A stretch of 24,297 nt of DNA from Bacteroidetes bacterium UBA2322 (GTDB taxonomy: Bacteria; Bacteroidota; Bacteroidia; Chitinophagales; UBA2359): NCBI GenBank assembly GCA_002345145.1, contig DDVC01000019.1, forward strand, positions 1-24,297, given 5' to 3'. The notes under the pieces are model-generated. The model made no database searches, had not been told where the DNA came from, and was given only the letters and a program-made list of their open reading frames with translations. Positions 7,489-17,100 of the stretch are shown piece by piece. The translations under genes and the position numbers were made by a program. Numbering within the stretch: the first letter of the stretch is position 1; each line of letters begins with the position of its first letter.

Positions 7489-8952
7489 CTACCCTATTTT
7501 ACTGTACCCGATGGCTTTACCTTTTAGCGAGGCAGAGGTGGCGCTTTCAATCAGCACCTCTACATATTGCCCCGGCTCATAGTTTTGGCGCGGAAAAACC
7601 ACCATTTTGTTTTGGTCGGTACGGCCGCAGAGGTCTTTATTGGAGCGTTTAGAGTCTTTTTCTACAAGTACGGTAAATACTTTACCCACATCAGCTTGGT
7701 TACGCAGCAGCGAGTGTTGGTTTTGCAGGGCTATAATTTCTTGCAGGCGTTTATTTTTTACCTCTGCCGGCACATCATCGGGGTAGCGGCGGGCGGCAAG
7801 GGTGCCGGGGCGCTCAGAGTAAGCAAACATATAGGCCATATCGTATTGCACATAGTGCATCATGCTCAGGGTTTGGGCGTGATCTTCGTCTGTTTCGGTA
7901 CAAAAACCGGCAATTATATCGGTGCTTATGCCACAATCAGGAATAATACGTTTAATGGCATCAATGCGGTTTATATACCACGTGCGGTCGTAAGTTCTGT
8001 TCATCACTTCCAGCACACGTGTGCTGCCCGATTGCACCGGCAAGTGTATGTAATTGCATATGTTTTGGTGTTTAGCCATGGTGTGCAGCACCTCATCGGT
8101 CATATCTTTTGGGTGCGAGGTAGAAAAGCGCACGCGCAGCAAGGGCGAAATAAGCGCTACCATTTCCAACAATTGGTCAAAGGTTACGGTTTTGCCGGTT
8201 TCGGGGTTTTGCCATTTATAGGAGTCCACGTTTTGCCCCAGTAGGGTTACTTCGCGGTAGCCTCGGTCAAACAAATCTGTTGCTTCGGCTACTATGGAAA
8301 AGGCGTTTCGGCTGCGCTCTCTGCCGCGGGTAAACGGTACTACACAAAACGAACACATATTATCGCAACCGCGCATAATAGATACAAAAGCGGTTACGCC
8401 GTTTTGGTCTAAGCGCACGGGGCTAACATCGGCATAGGTTTCTTCTCGTGAAAGGAGTACGTTTACCGCTTTTTGCCCGCCTTCGGCTTCGGTTATTAAA
8501 TCGGGCAGGCTGCGGTAGGCATCGGGTCCCACTACTATATCCACAATTTGTTCTTGTTCTAAGAGGCTTTTTTTGAGCCTTTCAGCCATACAGCCCAAAA
8601 TGCCAATGAGCAAGCCCGGTTTTTTGCGTTTCATTTGGGTAAGTGTACGCAGGCGGCTGCGCACTCGGTCTTCGGCTTTTTCGCGTATAGAGCAGGTATT
8701 GAGCAATATAAGGTCGGCTTGTTCGTAATTGGGGGTTAAGCCAAAACCTTCGGCAGCAAGGATAGCGGCTACTATTTCACTGTCGTTAAAATTCATTTGA
8801 CAGCCGTAGCTTTCAATATAAAAATGTTTACCGTTTTGGGCGGCAGATTCAGCGGTGGCTGCCAATGCAAGCGCCTCGCCCTGCCGGTCTTCCGACAAGG
8901 GTTTGTTTATGCTTAGGTCAATGGTTAGTTCGGGTTCAGTAGTGTGGAGCAT
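7489..8952 (-). CDS. miaB: MiaB, tRNA-2-methylthio-N6-dimethylallyladenosine synthase
   Basis: A 487-residue radical-SAM methylthiotransferase that adds a methylthio group to i6A37 of tRNAs reading UNN codons. All six cluster-binding cysteines are visible: Cys51 (ESYGCQMN), Cys87 (LNTCSIRE) and Cys121 (LGCMAE) for the auxiliary [4Fe-4S] cluster, and Cys196, Cys200, Cys203 (RGCDNMCSFC) for the radical-SAM cluster. GRERSR and the HLPVQSGS motif also fit. The last ~65 residues form the TRAM RNA-binding domain. The N-terminus has about 43 extra residues before the first conserved strand, a variable region. It is the first gene of the minus-strand envelope block. Confidence 0.96.
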   Translation of the reverse strand: MLHTTEPELTIDLSINKPLSEDRQGEALALAATAESAAQNGKHFYIESYGCQMNFNDSEIVAAILAAEGFGLTPNYEQADLILLNTCSIREKAEDRVRSRLRTLTQMKRKKPGLLIGILGCMAERLKKSLLEQEQIVDIVVGPDAYRSLPDLITEAEGGQKAVNVLLSREETYADVSPVRLDQNGVTAFVSIMRGCDNMCSFCVVPFTRGRERSRNAFSIVAEATDLFDRGYREVTLLGQNVDSYKWQNPETGKTVTFDQLLEMVALISPLLRVRFSTSHPKDMTDEVLHTMAKHQNICNYIHLPVQSGSTRVLEVMNRTYDRTWYINRIDAIKRIIPDCGISTDIIAGFCTETDEDHAQTLSMMHYVQYDMAYMFAYSERPGTLAARRYPDDVPAEVKNKRLQEIIALQNQHSLLRNQADVGKVFTVLVEKDSKRSNKDLCGRTDQNKMVVFPRQNYEPGQYVEVLIESATSASLKGKAIGYSKIG

Positions 8953-8972
8953 GGTATTTACTTTTTACCCTG

Positions 8973-8980
8973 CAAAATTA
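8973..8980 (-). promoter_or_regulatory. Candidate -7 box of the miaB promoter
   Basis: The minus strand reads TAATTTTG, an exact match to TAnnTTTG, 20 bases before the miaB ATG. No TTTG lies 19-21 bases upstream; the TGACA/TGTCA dyad occupies that position instead, which would fit a promoter that depends on an activator. Confidence 0.35.
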
Positions 8981-9000
8981 CGGTTTTTTGCGCAAAGCAA

Positions 9001-9013
9001 TGACATTTTGTCA
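9001..9013. promoter_or_regulatory. Candidate operator dyad upstream of miaB
   Basis: TGACA, three bases, TGTCA: a perfect 5-base inverted repeat centred 55 bases before the miaB start and lying over the expected -33 position. The same half-site in the same placement occurs before the YceI gene (20954-20965). The regulator is unknown. Confidence 0.3.
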
Positions 9014-9326
9014 GGCATTTTTTGGTTACATGGGTGTTTTTTGTTGGTTTGTGGGTAATACAACCTAAAAGCATATCAATACAAATCACCTTTGTGTAGT
9101 TTGCGTTCCGCTTTTGTTAATTGGCTGTATTTTGTTTTTTTTGTTACCCCAATGGTGTATCTTTGGCAGCAACTTACTTTCTTTAACAAAACGAAGTTAA
9201 ACCAGTTTTTTCCCGATTACGGAGACACAATCTGCTCCCCCTATTCCGATGGTTTTAGGGTTATCTCTTTTTAACAAGGCTTTTAATAGCTAAATTTAAG
9301 ACATACAAAACATTATTACACACATT

Positions 9327-10883
9327 ATGGCGCAAAATACCGATTTATTTGACCTCATTAAATCTATGAACACCACCGAAAAAGCCTATTTTAAGCGCTA
9401 TGGGTACAAACAGCAAAGCGCCGAAAAAGATACAAAAAACAACCCCTACATGCGGCTGTTTGATGCTATAGACAAGCAGGAAGCATATGATGAGGATAAA
9501 CTGATTAAACAATTTGCTAAGGAAAAGCTTATAAGAAACTTTTCGGCTACCAAAAACTACCTGTTTAGTATGGTTATGAACGCTATTTTGGCTTGCAACG
9601 AGGGTAAAAACAACATAGACCAACTGCTTCAAATGATTCGCGAAATTAACCTGCTGGCACCACGAGGACTGCTACAAATTTGCCTCAAAAAAATTGAAGC
9701 TGCCCAAAAAAAAGCCACCTATTTAGAGCTTTGGGATATTCAGTGTTATCTTTTGCACATCAAATTTATATGCTTGCACAGGCTGTATGATGAGGGAAAC
9801 ACAGATTTTGGTAATATAATGGAACAAGTTGAACAAAATCTTACCCTCCTGCAACATACGTGGGAAGGTTTAGAACTGCTTAAAGTGGTGAAAGAAAAAC
9901 TCCAAAACAAAATGAGTATTGGCGGCAGAAGTCAGGAACAGGCAGAAGCATGGGAAACGCTGATGCAGCACCCTATACTGCAAAACAAAGAACTGGCGCT
10001 AACTACAAATACCAAACTTATTCACTACTATATCAATATATTTTACCAAGTTTTCCATAAAAATGAAGCACAAATACTTAGCGTGGTGCAAGAAGCCATA
10101 CATTTTTGTGAGGCGCAACCCTTAGTATTACAAGAACTTACCGAAGATTATGCTCTCTTTTTAGACTTTGAAATCAATATTCTGGGACTAATGCATAATT
10201 GGAAGGCGTTAGAATTAGCCATAGAAAAATTTAGCAAAATTTTAGATAAAGAAGAAGGCAAACTGACCAAAGAAGAGGTAATGTCTTACCGAAACAATAT
10301 GCTATATTTTAGATTAACCACTTATTACCGCACTTGGACTTTAGAAAAATGCCTAAACATTATACCCCAAATAAAAGCAAGGACTAACATTGCTTTACCC
10401 CGGCAAGCCTCCGATTTATTTGTTATTGCTAAGGTTTATTTTATGTTGAGCATGTTTGATGAAGCCCTTGCCACCATTGACGAAGCCTTAAATATAAAAG
10501 AATCTAACCACTATGCCGATTACTATGCAGCCCTTCGCATTTTAAACCTGCTGGTACACATAGAATTAGGCAACGAACAATTAGTAGAATATACCCTGCG
10601 CGCTACTTACCGGTTTCTGACCGACCGGCAGCGCTTATTTGAAATAGAACGTTTTTTTTTGCGATTCCTGAAAAAAGTACTCGATTCGCCCAACCACAAA
10701 CAAACTATTGAACTGTATGGCGAACTGAACGAAGCAATTACCATAACGGTAAAAGCCAACCCACAAGAGCAAGTTGCTTTGCGAATACTGAACTTACAGT
10801 TTTGGTTGGAAAGCAAAATAAAAAATATCCCGATGCGCGAATTAGCAAAAATTTACAAAGCCCGATACGAACAAGAGCAATAA
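9327..10883 (+). CDS. Uncharacterised helical protein of a Bacteroidota family
   Basis: 518 residues, rich in Leu, Glu, Lys and Ala, with no signal peptide or membrane helix, so cytoplasmic. The N-terminus (TDLFDLIKSMNTTEKAYFKR, then a Tyr-rich YMRLFDAIDKQ) and the helix-after-helix texture are typical of a family of ~500-residue proteins common in this phylum. The stretch near 360-400 (FVIAKVYFMLSMFDEALATI, then DEALNI) looks like a TPR hairpin, so a superhelical protein-binding fold is likely. I know of no assigned function. It is transcribed alone, divergent from miaB, and is followed by a strong terminator. The start is the ATG before AQNTDLF; no upstream in-frame extension is needed. Confidence 0.75.
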   Translation: MAQNTDLFDLIKSMNTTEKAYFKRYGYKQQSAEKDTKNNPYMRLFDAIDKQEAYDEDKLIKQFAKEKLIRNFSATKNYLFSMVMNAILACNEGKNNIDQLLQMIREINLLAPRGLLQICLKKIEAAQKKATYLELWDIQCYLLHIKFICLHRLYDEGNTDFGNIMEQVEQNLTLLQHTWEGLELLKVVKEKLQNKMSIGGRSQEQAEAWETLMQHPILQNKELALTTNTKLIHYYINIFYQVFHKNEAQILSVVQEAIHFCEAQPLVLQELTEDYALFLDFEINILGLMHNWKALELAIEKFSKILDKEEGKLTKEEVMSYRNNMLYFRLTTYYRTWTLEKCLNIIPQIKARTNIALPRQASDLFVIAKVYFMLSMFDEALATIDEALNIKESNHYADYYAALRILNLLVHIELGNEQLVEYTLRATYRFLTDRQRLFEIERFFLRFLKKVLDSPNHKQTIELYGELNEAITITVKANPQEQVALRILNLQFWLESKIKNIPMRELAKIYKARYEQEQ

Positions 10884-11008
10884 CAAATAACCGATACCTA
10901 AGCAAATGATGTGCCTAATACGGCATGCTAAAACAACCCAATATCCGCTTCAATACCCCTATTTAATGCCCCATAACTACTGCCACCACCCATCGGGCAT
11001 TTAGCTGA

Positions 11009-11055
11009 CAAAGAGCGCAAAATCTTTAAAAATAAGGCTTTGCGCTCTTTGTTTT
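11009..11055 (+). terminator. Terminator after the helical-protein gene
   Basis: A 13-base perfect stem, CAAAGAGCGCAAA (11009-11021) with TTTGCGCTCTTTG (11039-11051), encloses a 17-base loop and is followed by TTTT. It separates the upstream gene from the promoter of the giant surface-protein gene. Confidence 0.85.
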
Positions 11056-11089
11056 GCAATTCTAACCTTTAAAAACAGTGTTTTTTTGG

Positions 11090-11121
11090 TTTGCGCTGCC
11101 TTTACGATAAGGCTAATTTTG
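11090..11121 (+). promoter_or_regulatory. Bacteroidota-type promoter of the giant surface-protein gene
   Basis: TTTG (11090-11093), a 20-base spacer, then TAATTTTG (11114-11121), which matches the phylum's TTTG / N19-21 / TAnnTTTG consensus exactly. Transcription would start near 11128, leaving a leader of about 34 bases before the ATG at 11162. Confidence 0.7.
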
Positions 11122-11161
11122 CGCTATCAACACAATAGAGTTACCGCAAAATAAAAAAGCC

Positions 11162-14100
11162 ATGCTATACATGTTTTTACCTGCCGCCCAATCTAATGCC
11201 AGCACTCCAACAATTAAGCTTCTGCTAAACACTATATGGATAGGGTGTTGTTTTTTCTGGCTAACCGAAATACTAAAACCACATACCGCAGTAGCTCAAG
11301 ATGTATATTGCAATTCCTGCCAATACACCATCTGCTTGTTCGATACCAATAATAACAACTGGGAAGGTGCTGTTGCCAGCGTAATGGTTGATGGCGTTAC
11401 AGTGCTACACAATATAACCCAAACACCTTCCAATTCTATCTTCTATATCAATCACTCAGGCAGCCTACTTCAGGGAGCATGTTATAATTTTACCGCCGGT
11501 TACAATTCAGAGATGCTCCTAACCTATATGCCGGGCTCTAATCCGCACGAAAACTATTACCACCTTTATATAGGAGAGGCACATACAAATCTCAGCAATG
11601 GCACACTCGTATATGCCTCCCTACCGGGGGAGCAACCGCCAGCTATAAACACAAGAACAGCATCTGAATGTCAGTTTACCCGAAAGCAGTACCGAATTAG
11701 CCTATTTGCCAATGACAATAGCGCAACCTACCCAGGTTGGAACGGCGGTTATGTAAATGTAAATGTTGGCGGAAATACCGTACTGGCTAATATAACTCCC
11801 CAAGCCACTTTTCCCTATCCTTATGTTACCCATTTTGAATTTGAAATTACCCACTACTTTACCATGTCTATACCCGATGATATATCAGTAGAATATCACG
11901 GCGGAGAATATGTACCTACAGCCTATTATGGGGTTTATACTGCTGACGGAACCCTGCTGTATGAATCGCCTACAACGGGCGTTCCGCCTGTTCAGCAAAC
12001 TGTTTACCATGCTTGTACGTCCGGTTTCCCAGATGTAAGCCATCTGTATGATAATTGCACGTATTTTGTTTGCCTGCACGATACCCAAGATAATACATGG
12101 CAAGGCGGTAGCCTTGGGGTAAACATAAATGAAATTGCTGTGTATCAGGGGCTTTCACTCAGCAGCGTTAATGCAGACCAACCTTGCGGTTCGGCATGTT
12201 TTGGTTTTACCCTTAACCCAACAGAGAACATTACCATACACTACACAAACGGCATTGATGCACAGCAAAATTGGTACAGCGTTTTTGAAGGTTCGGCAGC
12301 AGATTTGCAAAGCGCTCAACCACTATACAACTCGCCCATAGGTGTAGCGCCGCCACTCGTCCAATCTATCAACAATATATGCGGCAGCACACCTATAAGC
12401 AATGAATCATGCACCTATGCTATATGCCTTTCAAGTACCGACAACAACGGATGGAACACCGCTTTTACTGATGTATGGGTAAACAACGCTCCGGTTTTAT
12501 CGGGCATAACCCTCCCGTATCAAGAGCATTCGGTTTGTTTTGATTTCAGCTTTAACCCCAGCGATGTTATAACTGTAAACTACTTTGCAGGCATCAATCC
12601 GCAAAATCATACCTACCAAATATATGGCGGCTCTATGGGCAATGGCTCACTAATTTTTGCCACCCCAGCAAGTCAGTCGCCTCCCGATAGCCAAAACATT
12701 CAAAACTACTGCGGACAAACCACTATGCCCAATATAGGCCAAGGCACCTGTTCGTACCAAATTTGCTTAAACAACTTCCCTGGCTGGAAAAACAGCCGAA
12801 TTGACCTGTTGGTAAACAATACCATTGCTTTGTTTGGCATCACCTGCGAAAGTAGCGCATCGAGTTTTGGCTGTTGTTTTGATTTTTCGGTCAATCCCAA
12901 TGATGTGGTAACGGTAAACTATTTTTCGGGCGCATTTTCTTGCTTAGATGCTTATTCAATTTGGGAAAACGGAAACGGAAACCCCGTTTATACTTCGCCC
13001 TACAACCAACCGCCGCCTAATAGTCAAAATTTTTCGCTTAGCTGTTCTATTGAAGAAGAAGAGGAGGAACAAAACCCCAATGCATGTTTGTACTACATTT
13101 GCCTTACCGATGCTGCCGGCGATGGCTGGAACGGTGGATATGTAAATGTATGGGTAAATGATGACGTAGCCCTCAACAATTTAACCGTTCCTAATAATGC
13201 TTCTTTTGCTTGTTTCTCCTTTGTGGTAAACCCTGCCGATTTAGTACATATAGAATACATAGCCGGTGCCGATGGGGCAGAAAATGGGTATTTTATAGCG
13301 CCGGGCTTAGATGCAGCGCCTGTTTTTACAACTACGCCCGATGAAAAACCTCCCTACTGGCAAACCCTTGCCAACCTCTGTGAGCAAGAAGAAGAAGAAG
13401 AGGAAGCAGATTTTTGCTCATACTCTATTTGCTTGTATGATGAAGACAATGCCGGTTGGGGTGGCGCTTGGGTGAACGTGTTGTCTAACGATTCCTACCT
13501 GCTCCAAGAACTTACCCTTCTTCCAGAACAAAGCGTAACCTGTTACAATTTTGAAGTACAAGAGGGTGCCGATATTTTAGTAACCTATTTTCCCGATGTT
13601 TCCACCTCACAATACCATTATTATATTGTATTTGACGGAACTGATGGTTTGGGTAGTGAAATGTACAACAGCCTTACAACAAATGGCAATGTACCCCTTC
13701 ATACAGTAGAATTGCCCAATCCCTGTGCCGATGGTGAAGAGCCCAATTGCTCTGCTTACATTAGCACATCTTCAAATACTACCGAACTTACCTGCCTGCT
13801 AACAAGCATCAACCTAACTGCCAACGGCGGTACCGACTATCTGTGGGACGACAACACAACCAATTCGGTGCGGGCGATAAATGCCCCCGGTAATTACTAT
13901 GTAACTGTAACCGATAGCAATGGTTGCACCGCAGATGCAGGCATTACTATATCCTCAAATAATACACCCCCCAACGCTTCCATTACCCCAACACCTAACA
14001 CTACCGAACTCACTTGTACGCTTACCGAAATTGAACTAACTGCCGAATGGGGCGGTGTGATGTATGAATGGAGCAACGGCGTAACCGATGCCTATATAAT

Positions 14101-17100
14101 AGCATCTACTCCCGACACCTACTCTGTAACCATTACCGGCAGCAACGGATGTACCGCATCGGCAAGTATGGAAATTACCAATACTTGTACCGATTCCCAA
14201 AACTGCCCTACTACATCCTCCCTTCATGTGGACCAAAACGTAAGCGCCAGCGGAGACGGTGCTACTTGGGCTACTGCCTTCAAAACCCTTGACGAAGCCC
14301 TGTCAATAGCACACTGCTGTGCCAATGTATCTGCTATATATGTGGCAGCCGGCACCTACAAACCCACTAAAAAACCCTACAACAACTGTGCCCAAATAAC
14401 CAACTTTAATCCCCGCCATGTAACTTTCCATATACCCGATGGACTAACGCTTAAAGGTGGATACCCAGCCGGCGGCGGTGTGCAGAATGTTGCCGACAAT
14501 CCTACCATCCTTAGCGGAGATATTGGAATGGTTGGGGTTAGTGCAGACAACGCTTACCATGTTGTACTTGCCGTTGCACCCAATAGCGGTGGTATAGGCG
14601 TAACCATTGACGGCTTCTTTATCACAGGTGGTAATGCAAACGGTATTTATGGTTATACAACAGTGAATGGCATTGATATATATCCGGGACATGGCGGAGG
14701 AATCTTTATCTATAGGGGTGCCAATACGCTAACTAATAATACAGTGTATAACAATGCGGCATACTCAGGTGGCGGCATTTTGTGCTATTATACCAACAGT
14801 ACACTAACAAATAACACGGTGTATAACAATTCTATAAGCACCGGCGGCGGAGGCGGGGGCGGAATTCTACTCTATTCTGGCACTAATACACTAACCAATA
14901 ATACGGTGTATAACAATTCGGCAACCGACAGCGATGGTGGAGGAATTTTTCTTTATTCAGGCTCCAATAATACGTTGACTAATAATACGGTGTATAACAA
15001 CTCGGCAATCAACAGCAATGGTGGAGGATTTGCCATCATATTTGGCTCCCATACGCTGGCTAATAATACAGTATATGGCAATTCAACAACCAACGGCAAT
15101 GGCGGCGGGATTTACACCGAAGACAACACCGCCGCTTTGAGCATAATAACACTTACGAATAATACAGTGTATGGCAATTCGGTAACTAACGGCAGCGGCG
15201 GCGGAATTTATACCTTTCTGGGAACCAATACGCTGACGAATAACCTCTTTTGGGAAAATACAAAAGATGCCGCCAATAATGTAGCAGGAGCAGATTATTT
15301 TGCTAATGGAACAAACGGTAATACCTTTATAAACAACTTCTTGCAGTTGGAAGAGAGCCATTATCCTGTATCAAACTCAGGTGACTTTGCAATTGGTACA
15401 GGTGCAAGCGATAATATCTTTGCGCAAAATCCAATGTTTGTAAATGCTGCCAACCCCGCCGGCGCTGATAACATACACCGAACCGCAGATGACGGTTTTT
15501 ACCTAACCTTAGGCAGTCCCGCTATAAATGCCGGAAGCAACGCAGCCTTAACCGGTATTACTACTGATATTACCGGCGCTAACCGTATTCAAAAAATTAT
15601 TGTGGACGCAGGCGCTTATGAAGGAGAACTATGCCCCCCTTATACTACCTTGTTTGTTGATCAAAGTGTAAGCCTTAGCGGAAACGGACAAACATGGTCT
15701 ACCGCTTTCAAATCCTTAACCGAAGCACTTGATTTAGCATGGCAATGCCCAAATGTGGATACTATTTTGGTAGCAATAGGAGTTTACAAACCTACCAGAA
15801 AACCTTACGAAATGCAGCCCGATAAAACAGGTGTAGAAATTATCACCCCCGATGCCCGTGATGTTACCTTCCACATCAGAACCGGACTTACTGTACTGGG
15901 CGGTTTCCCCAATGGCGGCGGACCAAGAATCACCGACAACCTACTCACTACGCTTACCGGCGATACAGAAGAACTGGTTGCTTACCACGTAGTATATATA
16001 GATGCAAGCCCACTCTGGACACCAGCTAACGCCACCACCACCCTCGATGGTTTTATTATTACCGGCGCTGAGGCACAAAACCCCACTGTATATCCGTTAA
16101 ACGGCTTTGACCTGCACCAAAATTACGGCGGCGGTGTGTATATAAACGGCGGTATCGTTCACCTTTCCAATAACCGAATAGACAACCACCACGCTAACCG
16201 AGGCGGAGGCATTTACATTAACCAAAGCAATACCACCCTTGCTAATACCCAAATTACCGACAACTTTGCCGTAAGAGGGGGCGGCATTTTTACCAATGCA
16301 GCCACCAACCTTATCCACCAAAATCTCTTTGCCCGAAATGAGGCGGGCAACCTGGGGGGCGCTATTTACAGCCAACTAAGCAATAACACCATACAAACCA
16401 ATCAACTGAATGCCAATACCGCGCTCAATGCCGGTGGCGCGTACTATGCAACAGACGGCAACACTAATGCGCAAAACAATACCTTTGATTTTAACGAAGC
16501 TACTACATCGGGTGGAGGAGCTTTGTATATGGTATCGGGCAGTCATGATTTTGTGAGCAATACCTTTATAAATAATACCGCCCAATTGGGTGCTGCCGCT
16601 TACCTTGACCAAGATGAGCAAAAACTTATCAACAATACATTTATCAACAACACCGCCGATATTAATGGCGGTGGCATATACCTTGCCAATGGCAGCCATA
16701 CTTTGGTAAATAATACCCTTATCGGCAATAGAGCCCTGTTTATTACCGGTGGTGGTGGGCTCTACACCAATGACGGCACCCATTTCATAGACAACAACAT
16801 TTTTTGGAACAACAAAATTGGCAACAATGACAACACGCCCGGTGCAGATTTATTCAACAATTTAGCCAACAATACCCTCAGGCACAATCTGCTCCAACTT
16901 ATAAGCTCAGAATATGACCCTGCCAACTTGGGTATAAATGCTACCGGCAACCTGTTTGCCCAAAATCCGATGTTTATAGATGCGAGCAACCCTGCCGGTC
17001 CCGATGCCCTGCACCGAACCAACGACGATGGTCTGCAACTTCAAACAGGCAGCCCCGCCATTAACGCCGGCAATAACACACTCCTGCCTACTGGTATTAC

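Larger units (their letters stand above)
8953..9326. other. Divergent intergenic region, miaB and the helical-protein gene
   Basis: These 374 bases separate two divergent genes. On the miaB side is a -7-like box and a TGACA/TGTCA dyad, listed separately. On the plus strand TATCTTTG (9158-9165) matches the -7 consensus, with a TTTG 23 bases upstream (9131-9134). That spacer is longer than the usual 19-21, so this is only a weak promoter candidate and would give a leader of about 155 bases. No terminator or RNA gene is evident. Confidence 0.35.

Noticed and set aside
7567..8244. A 225-codon plus-strand frame opposite miaB
   Set aside because: It is a shadow of miaB, whose six cluster cysteines and TRAM domain prove the minus-strand frame.
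9092..9274. A 60-codon plus-strand frame in the divergent intergenic region
   Set aside because: Aromatic-rich composition typical of translated A/T-rich intergenic DNA, no recognisable motif, and it overlaps the likely promoter region.
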